NCBI GenBank assembly: GCA_002491245.1 | Contig: DKVO01000023.1 | Coordinates: 61,576 to 90,662, forward strand | Length of the DNA: 29,087 bases | Direction: 5' to 3' | Source: Porphyromonadaceae bacterium UBA7176 | GTDB lineage: Bacteria; Bacteroidota; Bacteroidia; Bacteroidales; Muribaculaceae | Shown: in pieces, positions 21,345-29,087 of the stretch | Layout: each line of letters opens with the position of its first letter | Numbering within the stretch: the stretch's first letter is position 1 | Translations under genes and position numbers: made by a program | The notes under the pieces: generated by a model | Told to the model about the DNA's origin: nothing | Database searches by the model: none | Seen by the model: only the letters and a program-made list of their open reading frames with translations

Positions 21345-24300
21345 TTAGAAGTTGAGTTGTACGCCACAGTTGAAGTTGAACACCGAGGGGTAGTACACGC
21401 CCCAGCTCCATGCACCGGGAGTGAGACCGTTGGTAGGGAACGTGGAGGGGTCTACGCCCGAGAATTTGGTGAAGGTGTGGATGTTGTTGAAGCTGGCGTA
21501 AACACGGAAGCTCGGGAGGAATTTGCTCTTGAGTTTCTGGGTGTAACCTACGGTGATATTGTCGATCTTGAGGTAGTCGCCGTTTTCGATGAAGTAGTCG
21601 CTGAGCACGTTGACACCCGTTGTGAGCTGGGCATTCTTGGTGTAGGCGCGACGCAGCACGTTGCCGGGAAGGCTCTGGATGCCGAAGTAAAACTCCTGGG
21701 TGTTGAAGAGCTGGAAGCCGGCGGCACCACGGAGGGTGAAGCCGAGATCGAACTGACGCCATGTGAAATTATGGGTCATGGAGCCGGTGAATTTTGGCAG
21801 ACCGTTGCCGGTGTACGTTTTGTCGTCGTCGGTGCCTTTTCCAACCGGTATTACCTCGTTTTCTTTGTTGTAGATTAGCCAGTCGCCTGATTCACTGAAG
21901 CCTGCGAAGCGGTAGGTGTAGAAGTTACCGACGCGCTTGCCTTCTTCGATACGCTGGAGGTATCCTGGGTTAGAGGGATTTGACATCGACATCATCGGGT
22001 AGTAGCTCTGGCCGGTGTAGACATCGTTTGAGAAGTTGGTGAACTTGTTGTCGTTTGTGGCACCGAGGACGGTGAACGTCCATGAGAAATCTTTGGTGCG
22101 GATGGGGCTGAACGAGATATCGAACTCGAAGCCCTGATTGATCATCGTGCCCACGTTGGTGTAGATGGTGTTGAACAAGTTCGGTGGCACGGGGGTGTCG
22201 TAGTTGCCGAGAAGGTCCTGCTGCTTGCGGTGGTAGTAGTTGAGCGAGCCGCTGATCTTGCCATCGAGCACAGAGAAGTCGATACCGAAGTTCATGTTCT
22301 TGGCTTTCTCCCAACGGAGGTTGGGGTTGGGGTTACGGCTCGGACCCCAGCAGTGGAACACATCACCGTTGTAGCTGTACCAACCGTACGATCCATAAGT
22401 TGCGAGGGAGTTGTAGTTGCCTATTTCCTGATTACCGGTCTCGCCGTAGTCGCCACGGATTTTGAGGTCGTCGAGCCAGGTGAGGTCGTGCATGAAGCTT
22501 TCGTCGCTGATACGCCAACCGATTGATACGGCAGGGAATGTGCCCCACTTGTAGTTCTCGCCGAAGCGCGATGAACCCTCGCGGCGAACAGATGCCGACA
22601 GCAGGTAACGTTCTTTCCAGTCGTAGTTTACGCGGCCGAAAAAGCCGATGAGCTTGTGGTCGCTTTTCCACGACGACATGTTGACCTTGCCTTCTTCCGC
22701 GGCCTGTGTGCCTTGACCGATGTTGTTGAAGCCGAGGCCGTCGTTGTCGAAGTCGGCATTGCTGGCGCTCATGCCTTCGGTGTTGCCGTAGTTGTAGGAG
22801 TAGCCGAACATGAGACGGAAGTGGTTGTCTTTTGCGATTGTGCCGGCGAAGTTTGTCACCCACTCGAAGTTGTCTTCATGTCCTTTGTTGAAACCTCGGC
22901 TTGCCGAACCATTGCGTCCGGCGTTGACCTGGCTGCTCATCGTCGAGGGCTCATAGCTGCCGGTGGAGTTGTCCCAATGGTTCTGGGCGAACATCACCTG
23001 GGTCTTGAGTACCCAGCTTGGGTCGGGTTGCTTGATGAAGGAGAAGAAGTCGATGCCTGCTGTTCCATCATAAGTCACCTGTTTTTTGTCGTTCTGGCGT
23101 TTGGGTTCATAAAGTCGCTCCACATAGTTGTCGAAGCCCGAGCCGGAAGGCAATACATAATATCCGTTTGCCGACGATTTGTCGTAGATTGGTACGGTCG
23201 GGTTGATGTGCAGCGCGTTGGTGATCATGCCTTGACCCGGGTCGTTGATCTTTGTGAGACGGGGTGCAACATTTGCGCTGAAGAACAGGAGGCCGCTGTT
23301 GGTCTTGAGGTTCATCGAGGCGCGTGCGCCGTATTCGGTGCGGTTTGTGGTCTTGACAATACCGTCGGCATCGCGGTAGTCGGCGGTTACGCGGAAGTTG
23401 GCGTTAGAGCCGCCGCCGGCGAGCGATATTGTGTGCATCTGTTGTACTGCGGTCTGAGTGACGGCATCGTACCAATTGTCGTTGCCACCGTAGTCGAGGG
23501 TGGGGTCGGTCTTGCATTTGAGGCGACGCCATTCGTCGGCCGACAGGAATTCGAGCTCTTTCTTGGGCGTCAGTACGGTCAGGGCGCCCTGGTAGGTGAC
23601 GTGCATGTTGTTGTCGCGAGCACCTTTTTTGAGCGAAACGAGGATCACGCCGTTTGAGCCTCGTGTACCGTAGATGGCAGAGGCCGCACCGTCCTTGAGT
23701 ACGTCGATGCTCTCGATGTCGGCCGGGTTGATGTTGTTGATATCGGCACCGGGCACGCCATCGACTACCACCAGCGGTCCGAGGGCTGCCGAGCGCGATG
23801 ATACGCCACGGATCTGCATCGAGGCAGAGGTGTTGGGGTCGCCGACGTTGCTGTTGTCGATGGTGAGCGACGACACTTTGCCCTGGAGGAGCATCGCAGC
23901 ATCGGTGGTAGCCATCACGTTGAGATCTTTTGCGGAAACGTGGCTGATAGCCGAGGTCATCTCCTTGCGTTTCATCGTGCCGTAGCCGACAACGACAACC
24001 TCGTCGAGCACGTTGGTGTCGTCTTCAAGAGTGACTTCGAAGTGGTCTTTCCCGGCTACATTAAGTTCGACCGGTTTGCATCCAACATAAGTGATGTGAA
24101 GTTTGGCATCGGCCGGCACCTTGAGGGTGAAATTACCGTCGATGTCGGTGACAGCAGCGATTTTTGTTCCCGGTACTGTAACTGAGGCTCCGATCACAGG
24201 TTCACCTGTTGCGTCGGTAACCGTGCCGGTTATCTGCTTTTGTACGGTATCCGAATTGTTATCTCCGTTGGTGGCGGAAATCCGGATATTTGTCTGAGCA

Positions 24301-24404
24301 GGTATGGCGTTGCCGCTTTGCGCCCGGACATCGGCATTGGTTGCCGAAGCTTTTGCGGAAAGCAACAACAGCATCGTACTTACTACGACTGCAAATCTTT
24401 TCAT
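21345..24404 (-). CDS. SusC/RagA-family TonB-dependent outer membrane transporter
   Basis: Energised outer membrane channel of 1019 residues. After the signal peptide (1-22) and a short linker come the carboxypeptidase-regulatory-like domain (about 57-128, ITGTVTDATGEPVIGASV), the TonB box region DEVVVVGYGTMKRKE (134-148), and the plug from about 165, with IRGVSSRSAALGPLVVVDG and IESIDVLKDGAASAIYG. The rest is beta-barrel, ending in NFNCGVQLNF with the terminal phenylalanine used by outer membrane assembly. First gene of the seven-gene minus-strand cluster. No anti-sigma or ECF sigma gene is adjacent, and no extra N-terminal signalling domain is present, so control is probably by another regulator. 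Confidence 0.98.
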   Translation of the reverse strand: MKRFAVVVSTMLLLLSAKASATNADVRAQSGNAIPAQTNIRISATNGDNNSDTVQKQITGTVTDATGEPVIGASVTVPGTKIAAVTDIDGNFTLKVPADAKLHITYVGCKPVELNVAGKDHFEVTLEDDTNVLDEVVVVGYGTMKRKEMTSAISHVSAKDLNVMATTDAAMLLQGKVSSLTIDNSNVGDPNTSASMQIRGVSSRSAALGPLVVVDGVPGADINNINPADIESIDVLKDGAASAIYGTRGSNGVILVSLKKGARDNNMHVTYQGALTVLTPKKELEFLSADEWRRLKCKTDPTLDYGGNDNWYDAVTQTAVQQMHTISLAGGGSNANFRVTADYRDADGIVKTTNRTEYGARASMNLKTNSGLLFFSANVAPRLTKINDPGQGMITNALHINPTVPIYDKSSANGYYVLPSGSGFDNYVERLYEPKRQNDKKQVTYDGTAGIDFFSFIKQPDPSWVLKTQVMFAQNHWDNSTGSYEPSTMSSQVNAGRNGSASRGFNKGHEDNFEWVTNFAGTIAKDNHFRLMFGYSYNYGNTEGMSASNADFDNDGLGFNNIGQGTQAAEEGKVNMSSWKSDHKLIGFFGRVNYDWKERYLLSASVRREGSSRFGENYKWGTFPAVSIGWRISDESFMHDLTWLDDLKIRGDYGETGNQEIGNYNSLATYGSYGWYSYNGDVFHCWGPSRNPNPNLRWEKAKNMNFGIDFSVLDGKISGSLNYYHRKQQDLLGNYDTPVPPNLFNTIYTNVGTMINQGFEFDISFSPIRTKDFSWTFTVLGATNDNKFTNFSNDVYTGQSYYPMMSMSNPSNPGYLQRIEEGKRVGNFYTYRFAGFSESGDWLIYNKENEVIPVGKGTDDDKTYTGNGLPKFTGSMTHNFTWRQFDLGFTLRGAAGFQLFNTQEFYFGIQSLPGNVLRRAYTKNAQLTTGVNVLSDYFIENGDYLKIDNITVGYTQKLKSKFLPSFRVYASFNNIHTFTKFSGVDPSTFPTNGLTPGAWSWGVYYPSVFNFNCGVQLNF

Positions 24405-24729
24405 AAGTAAAAGGATATATTGGTGTTATTAGGTTTAGATTAAGGATTTTTGTTAGATAAATTTAAGTTAAATAATTTTATCGTTAATCTGTGTTTATGG
24501 TATGATTTAAAACAGCTTTCAGGTATTCTGAATGCAAATTAAAGCATAAAATGCCGATTGTTTTTAAAATTTCAGCATCATTAACTACCCCCCCCATTTT
24601 TAATATTTGATAACATTTGTAATGGTTGTGTTAATAAAAATTTACAAATTCACAGGGCCGTGTTCAAGGTGTTTTGGAGATTTGGCATAAAACGATTATC
24701 TTTGTGGCCCGAACATACTTTTAGACAAC
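24405..24729. promoter_or_regulatory. 325-base divergent intergenic region with an eight-C tract
   Basis: AT-rich region between susC (minus) and a small plus-strand gene. It holds an uninterrupted run of eight Cs at 24588-24595 (Gs on the susC strand), about 185 bases before the susC ATG. A TTAATTTG on the minus strand (24542-24535) is one base off a TAnnTTTG box but lacks an upstream partner, so the susC promoter is not firmly located. A short GCAT/ATGC hairpin lies at 24544-24554. The plus-strand promoter is listed separately. Confidence 0.5.
24673..24704 (+). promoter_or_regulatory. Promoter of the 24730-27245 operon
   Basis: TTTG at 24673-24676, a 20-base spacer and TATCTTTG at 24697-24704 match both Bacteroidetes boxes. 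The ATG of the first gene is 25 bases further on. Confidence 0.7.
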
Positions 24730-25110
24730 ATGACAGAAGACGATCTCAAAAAGCTTCGCAAAGATCCCGACGGGTTGCTGACCTACGAATACCTCGCCAA
24801 CCATATCGGCGAGTGCGGTCCCGACGAAATCGACAGCCTTATCGACAATATGGGCAAGGTTGACCTTTCGGGGCAGTTTCTTGCAAGCGCAGCCCGATAT
24901 CTCAACGCTATCGACCCGGTAGGGTATGAGCCAGCTATCCGCAGTCTTGTTGCCGGAGCCATCGACAGAGACCGCGAGCACAAATATCTTCCCGATCTGT
25001 TACAGGGGCTTTATGGCGAAGACTACGAAAGCCGCGTGAAAGAGCTGATGGTGGCTGACGACAACTTCCGCCGTATTTACAAACGGCTGTTTCCGACAGC
25101 AATAATCTGA
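24730..25110 (+). CDS. Conserved hypothetical small helical protein
   Basis: I do not recognise the family. The 126-residue protein is acidic, soluble and without signal peptide or membrane segment. It looks all-helical, with the stretches LTYEYLANHIGECGPDEIDSL (split by a turn), FLASAARYLNAIDPVGYEPA, and HKYLPDLLQGLYGEDYESR, and the C-terminus RRIYKRLFPTAII. It heads a three-gene unit with the cyclophilin (9 bases on) and the M16 peptidase and has a clear promoter. Codon use matches the housekeeping neighbours, which supports a real gene. Confidence 0.8.
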   Translation: MTEDDLKKLRKDPDGLLTYEYLANHIGECGPDEIDSLIDNMGKVDLSGQFLASAARYLNAIDPVGYEPAIRSLVAGAIDRDREHKYLPDLLQGLYGEDYESRVKELMVADDNFRRIYKRLFPTAII

Positions 25111-25119
25111 TTTTACCAC

Positions 25120-25989
25120 ATGAAACGTTTATTTGCCCGGACGGTTTGCCTGGCCCTGCTGTGTGTGGCGGCGATAGGTTGCCGGTCGGGTGCTGCAACT
25201 GAAAATAATATGGATAACGCACAAACGACAGATATGTCTCCGGTACGTGTCGAAGTGGAGACTACCGAGGGCAATTTTACCATAGAGCTCTACGGTGACA
25301 CCCCTAAACACCGCGATAATTTTGTGAAACTGGCCAGTGAGGGCTACTATGATGGTACGCTTTTCCACCGTATCATAAAGGATTTTATGGTTCAGGCAGG
25401 AGATCCCGACTCGAAGACTGCCACGGCAGGCCAGGCTCTTGGCAGCGGTGGTCCTGACTATAAGATTGATGCCGAGATAGTGTTTCCCAAGCATTTCCAC
25501 AAACGCTATGCTCTTGCTGCGGCCCGTCAGGCCGATCAGGTGAACCCTATGCGTCAGTCGTCGGGCTCGCAATTTTATGTTGTGACCGGCTCAAAACTCG
25601 ATACAGCCCAGGTGGCTCAGATGGAGCAGCGCATGGCTATGGGACGCCTGCAGAAGGTGTTCAATGAATTGGCGATGAACCACCGCGACAGCATCCGTTC
25701 GATGCAGATGCGTGGCGACCGTGCCGGTCTTAAAGCTTTGCAGGATACTCTTGTTGCTGAGGCTGAGGCAAAAGTTGCCGGCGAAGATGCTCCGGCAATG
25801 ACTCAGGAGATGAAAGATGCCTACACGACAGTCGGTGGCGCACCTCATCTTGATGGCGACTACACGGTGTTCGGCGAGGTTGTTGAAGGTTTCGACACCA
25901 TCGACCGTATCGAGAAAGCCGAGACCGACGGCCGCGACAGGCCCAAGACCGATATCCGCATCACCGGCATGAAGGTGCTCGGCAAATGA
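25120..25989 (+). CDS. Cyclophilin-type peptidyl-prolyl cis-trans isomerase, lipoprotein
   Basis: Speeds proline isomerisation during folding of envelope proteins. The 289-residue protein has a lipoprotein signal (lipobox AIGC, C21) and a cyclophilin domain from about 42. Recognisable parts are VETTEGNFTIELYGDTP, FHRIIKDFMVQAGDP with the catalytic arginine, SSGSQFYVVTG and the final HLDGDYTVFGEVVEGFDTID. Between about residues 165 and 225 a charged, methionine-rich helical insertion (including QMEQRMAMGRLQKV) splits the domain, seen also in other Bacteroidetes cyclophilins. Its stop overlaps the M16 peptidase start by 4 bases (ATGA), so the two are coupled and may work together on envelope proteins. 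Confidence 0.93.
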   Translation: MKRLFARTVCLALLCVAAIGCRSGAATENNMDNAQTTDMSPVRVEVETTEGNFTIELYGDTPKHRDNFVKLASEGYYDGTLFHRIIKDFMVQAGDPDSKTATAGQALGSGGPDYKIDAEIVFPKHFHKRYALAAARQADQVNPMRQSSGSQFYVVTGSKLDTAQVAQMEQRMAMGRLQKVFNELAMNHRDSIRSMQMRGDRAGLKALQDTLVAEAEAKVAGEDAPAMTQEMKDAYTTVGGAPHLDGDYTVFGEVVEGFDTIDRIEKAETDGRDRPKTDIRITGMKVLGK

Positions 25990-27245
25990 GCCGGGAAGCA
26001 CTGATTGTAAACCGCCACACGCTGGCCAACGGTCTCCGTATCGTGCATTCGCCCGATACGACGACCGCTATGGTCGGCGTGAATGTGCTTTATGATGTGG
26101 GGTCGCGCGATGAGCGACGGTCTCTCACGGGTATGGCTCATCTGTTCGAGCATCTGATGTTCGGAGGTTCGGCCAATATTCCTGATTATGATAAAGAGTT
26201 GGAGTATGCCGGAGGCAAGAGCAATGCCTGGACGAGCTGTGACTTTACGAATTTCTATCTCAGCATACCGGCTCAGAATGTGGAGACGGCTTTCCATCTC
26301 GAGAGTGACAGGATGCTGTCGCTTGCGTTTTCGGAGCACTCGCTTGAGGTGCAGCGCGGAGTTGTGGTGGAGGAGTTCAAACAGCAGTGCCTCGACCGAC
26401 CATATGGCAAACTGATGCATTCGTTGCGCCGGGCTGTGTATTCGCCGGAGTACCCGTATTCGTGGCCGACGATAGGTATAGAGCCGGGGCATATCGAAAG
26501 GGTGACGATGGATGATGTGAGGCGTTGGTTCTATGCCCACTATGCTCCGAATAACGCTATACTGTCGGTGACGGGTAATATTTCGTTGGGGAGAGTGGTG
26601 GAGTTGGCTGAGAAATGGTTTGGCGACATACCGCGTCGTGATATCGTGCCACGTGTGTTGCCTTCGCCGGGTTTCCCGTCGGCCGATGTGTATGTGGAGG
26701 CCCGGGACCGGGTGCCGTCGACGATGCTTGTTGTGGCCGTGCCGATGTCGGCATACGGAACTGAGGCTTATTTTGCGGCCGATGCTGTGACGGACTTGTT
26801 GTCGGCCGGCCGGGCATCGCGATTTGACGCGCATGTTGTGCATGGGAGAGGCCGTGGTCTAATCTCGAGCGCTGATGCGTCGATAATCGGCAGCGAGCAC
26901 GAGGGAATGTTGCTAATCATGTCGAGGCTGCTCAAGGACGGCGATGCCGATATCGCTGCCGCGAGGGAGATTTTGCTTGACGAGTGCCGTCTGCTTGCCA
27001 GACCGGGCGAGATTACGGAGCGCGAATGGCAACGGTCGCTCAACAATTTCGAGTCGACATTCCGCTTCTCGAATGCCGGATATATGTCGAGGGCCACAAA
27101 TCTGGCCCAGGCCGAGTATCACGGCGAGGATGTGAACCGCACTGTCGCCGACCGCCGAGCATTGTCGGCCGAGGCAGTGGCCTATCATGCCGGACGACTA
27201 TTCGATGAAACGCCGTCGGTGACTCTTGCCTACCGGCCGGAATGA
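25986..27245 (+). CDS. M16 family zinc metallopeptidase
   Basis: A 419-residue single-unit M16B peptidase. The inverted zinc motif HLFEH gives H52, E55 and H56 in GMAHLFEHLMFGG, the third ligand is E129 or E130 in VVVEEFKQQ, and NAWTSCDFTNFYLSIP follows the motif as in active members. The second half (from about 235) is the partner domain without a zinc motif. No signal peptide is seen, so it is cytoplasmic as encoded, or uses an unrecognised route. Half-length M16 proteins often work as dimers. ATG 25986 is fixed by the ATGA overlap with the cyclophilin gene. Confidence 0.92.
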   Translation: MSREALIVNRHTLANGLRIVHSPDTTTAMVGVNVLYDVGSRDERRSLTGMAHLFEHLMFGGSANIPDYDKELEYAGGKSNAWTSCDFTNFYLSIPAQNVETAFHLESDRMLSLAFSEHSLEVQRGVVVEEFKQQCLDRPYGKLMHSLRRAVYSPEYPYSWPTIGIEPGHIERVTMDDVRRWFYAHYAPNNAILSVTGNISLGRVVELAEKWFGDIPRRDIVPRVLPSPGFPSADVYVEARDRVPSTMLVVAVPMSAYGTEAYFAADAVTDLLSAGRASRFDAHVVHGRGRGLISSADASIIGSEHEGMLLIMSRLLKDGDADIAAAREILLDECRLLARPGEITEREWQRSLNNFESTFRFSNAGYMSRATNLAQAEYHGEDVNRTVADRRALSAEAVAYHAGRLFDETPSVTLAYRPE

Positions 27246-27288
27246 AATTGTTTTGAATTTCGAGGGATATTGTTTACCTGGAGTAACG

Positions 27289-27363
27289 TATCTTTGCAAA
27301 AAATAAAAAGGGTTAAATCGCAGCCGAAAAAATTGCGGATGTCATCATAAATTCGTAATTTTG
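27289..27363 (+). promoter_or_regulatory. Promoter region of the DUF6377-like regulator
   Basis: Two exact -7 boxes occur: TATCTTTG at 27289-27296 and TAATTTTG at 27356-27363. The second has an ATTG 20 bases upstream (27332-27335) and is the better candidate, with a start near 27370. The first has no good upstream box but could give a longer leader. Confidence 0.55.
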
Positions 27364-27393
27364 TTATTGAACAAAGGTTTAACGGAGCGTGAT

Positions 27394-29052
27394 ATGAGGA
27401 AACTGATTGTTATATTTTTTGCAATACTTGGCATAGAGATCATGTCGGGGGCAGACTTTACGGAGCAACAGCTTGACTCTGTGTTGTCGGTTCTTGATTA
27501 TGAAATGACGCAGATACCCCGGTACCGCGAAGCCAAGGAGCAGAAGATAGACAGTCTCAGGACATCTTTGCAGGGAAAAACCGATTTTGAGGGACGCTAC
27601 AAGGATCTGATGTCGCTGTATTACGAGTACCGTTATTATCAGAATGACTCAGCGGCGGTGTATGCGACACGGATGATAGATGAAGCTGCGGCCTTGAATG
27701 ATGTCAAGAAGGAGATGGTGGGCAAAATCTATCTTTTTGAGGTTTATCTGTCGGCCTGCTATTTTTATGAGGCTTCAGACCTTCAGGATGAGATAGACCC
27801 GGAGGTGGTTGATCCTCAATACCGGATGGAGTACTATGAAATGTGTGACAGGTTGTATCAGAACATACAATTTATAGTGAAGCGAAATGCGCCGCTCCAT
27901 AATTCGTATTTCAAGAAGAGGGATGACTGCTACAAGAATATACTTGAGATAGCCCGTCCTGGCAGTTATGAGCATGAGTTTGCCCGGATACGTATCTACA
28001 GGTCGGAAAATGAGGGCGAGGAGGCTGTCCGGTTTGAGAACTGCCACAAGCTGATGCTTGATGAATTTGTGCTTGACGGTCATCAGAAAGCGATCACCTA
28101 TGCCGGACTCGGGATACTGAACATCGACAAGAAGGATTACGAGACAGCTGTATACTACTATGCATTGTCGACGATTTATGATATCCGTAACAATATACGG
28201 GAGACGACGGCTTCGACGCGTCTTGCCGAGCTGATGCTGAAGTTCAATAATTTGGACAAGGCGAAGAGGTATATCGAACTGGCTCTTGAGAATGCCTTGG
28301 GCTATAATTCGAACAGGCGTATACTCGATGCGAGCGCTGTGCAGTCGACAATAGAGACTGCGCGTTACTACAGGGCGTCGACGCATAAGGCATGGCTGAT
28401 CGGCGGTGTGCTGGTGTTGATGCTGGTTGTCTTTCTGTTGTACGGTATGTATCGTAAGCTGAGGCAGCGAAACCGTAAACTGGTTGAAATGCAGGCGTTG
28501 ATCTCGGAAAAGAATAATTTGCTTGAGGAAAGTAACCGAGAGCTTGTCAATCTTAACGGAGAGCTTGAAGAGACCAACAATATCAAGGACAGCTATATAA
28601 TGCAGTCTTTGCGGATAAAGCCGGACTTTCTGGAGTTGGTTGAGAAGCAGCTGAGGAAGGCCTGCGGCAAAATACGGACCAAGGAGAATAAGCTTGCTCT
28701 CGATATATTATCGGAAATCGATACAAAGACAGAACGAAACAGGATGTATGCGTCGTTCGATGAGGCTTTTTTTAATCTTTTTCCGAATTTTCTTGAGGAC
28801 TTCAATTCGTTTTTTTCTGAAGAAGACCGATTTACGCTTGATAAGAATGGCCAGTTGCCGACCGAGGTACGAATATATGCTTTGATGCGTCTCGGTATCA
28901 GCAAGGCATCGGAGATAGCGAATTATCTGAACTTGTCGGTCGGGACGGTGTATGTGTATATGTCGAAGGTGAGGACGATGTCGCATCTTGGGAATGGTGA
29001 GTTCGAGGAGGCTGTGAAGTCGATATCGAGACCAGCGGCAGGGGGTAAGTGA
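27394..29052 (+). CDS. DUF6377-like membrane-spanning TPR regulator with C-terminal helix-turn-helix
   Basis: A 552-residue protein typical of a Bacteroidetes regulator group (DUF6377). It has a signal peptide (MRKLIVIFFAILGIEIMSG), a periplasmic TPR-like helical region of about 300 residues, one transmembrane helix (about 332-353, WLIGGVLVLMLVVFLLYGMY), a cytoplasmic coiled coil (about 355-395, rich in E, N and L), and a C-terminal helix-turn-helix near 489-535 (TEVRIYALMRLGISKASEI, then LSVGTVYVYMSKVRT). This layout suits a one-protein signal-transducing transcription factor sensing a periplasmic cue. ATG 27394 is chosen because the upstream TTG 27361 falls on the promoter. Its target genes are unknown; it may act on the SusCD cluster or on genes beyond the window. 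Confidence 0.88.
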   Translation: MRKLIVIFFAILGIEIMSGADFTEQQLDSVLSVLDYEMTQIPRYREAKEQKIDSLRTSLQGKTDFEGRYKDLMSLYYEYRYYQNDSAAVYATRMIDEAAALNDVKKEMVGKIYLFEVYLSACYFYEASDLQDEIDPEVVDPQYRMEYYEMCDRLYQNIQFIVKRNAPLHNSYFKKRDDCYKNILEIARPGSYEHEFARIRIYRSENEGEEAVRFENCHKLMLDEFVLDGHQKAITYAGLGILNIDKKDYETAVYYYALSTIYDIRNNIRETTASTRLAELMLKFNNLDKAKRYIELALENALGYNSNRRILDASAVQSTIETARYYRASTHKAWLIGGVLVLMLVVFLLYGMYRKLRQRNRKLVEMQALISEKNNLLEESNRELVNLNGELEETNNIKDSYIMQSLRIKPDFLELVEKQLRKACGKIRTKENKLALDILSEIDTKTERNRMYASFDEAFFNLFPNFLEDFNSFFSEEDRFTLDKNGQLPTEVRIYALMRLGISKASEIANYLNLSVGTVYVYMSKVRTMSHLGNGEFEEAVKSISRPAAGGK

Positions 29053-29087
29053 GTTCTTGCGCTTTGTGGAGGCAGGTACTACCCGTT

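Noticed and set aside
1..29087. CRISPR arrays, insertion sequences, integrase or phage genes
   Set aside because: No regularly spaced repeats, transposase, integrase or phage structural proteins were found on either strand.

Overview
The window reads as a chromosomal stretch of a Bacteroidales bacterium, most likely of the Muribaculaceae or a close relative. This is inferred from the SusC/SusD pair, fimbrillin-like, BACON and DUF6377-type proteins, lipoprotein signals followed by acidic residues, and repeated promoter-like elements of the Bacteroidetes form TTTG-N19-20-TAnnTTTG. Shine-Dalgarno sequences are mostly absent. There is no phage, insertion sequence or CRISPR array.

Positions 1-11004 are mainly housekeeping. 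A truncated tRNA-Met(CAT) and a hairpin with a T-tract lead into pyrK-pyrD (pyrimidine synthesis), then queF-queC (7-deazaguanine/queuosine pathway) and a 57-residue histone H1-like protein. Next come a periplasmic N-acetylmuramoyl-L-alanine amidase with an MlaD/MCE lipid-transport protein, dnaA, and surE. A convergent minus-strand operon encodes a LysE-family exporter, a CBM9-like protein and a CCA-adding-type nucleotidyltransferase. A divergent gene encodes a small two-helix membrane protein and ends at a bidirectional terminator.

Positions 11060-24404 hold one seven-gene minus-strand cluster, the accessory part of the window. In order of transcription it encodes SusC, SusD, a PKD-glycerophosphodiester phosphodiesterase lipoprotein, a BACON plus beta-helix lipoprotein, a fimbrillin-like lipoprotein, a fimbrillin-like plus beta-helix lipoprotein, and a large secreted protein with two beta-helix domains and a C-terminal sorting-like tail. 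No glycosidase, polysaccharide lyase, sulfatase or protease was recognised in it, so it is not an ordinary polysaccharide utilisation locus. The working idea is a surface complex that captures or processes a phosphodiester-containing ligand, displayed through beta-helix proteins on different spacers. An eight-C tract lies in the promoter region of susC.

Positions 24730-29052 return to the plus strand: a small helical protein of unknown function, a lipoprotein cyclophilin, an M16 zinc peptidase, and a membrane-spanning DUF6377-like TPR regulator with a C-terminal helix-turn-helix. All functional calls come from reading the sequence and knowledge of the families; no database search was run.
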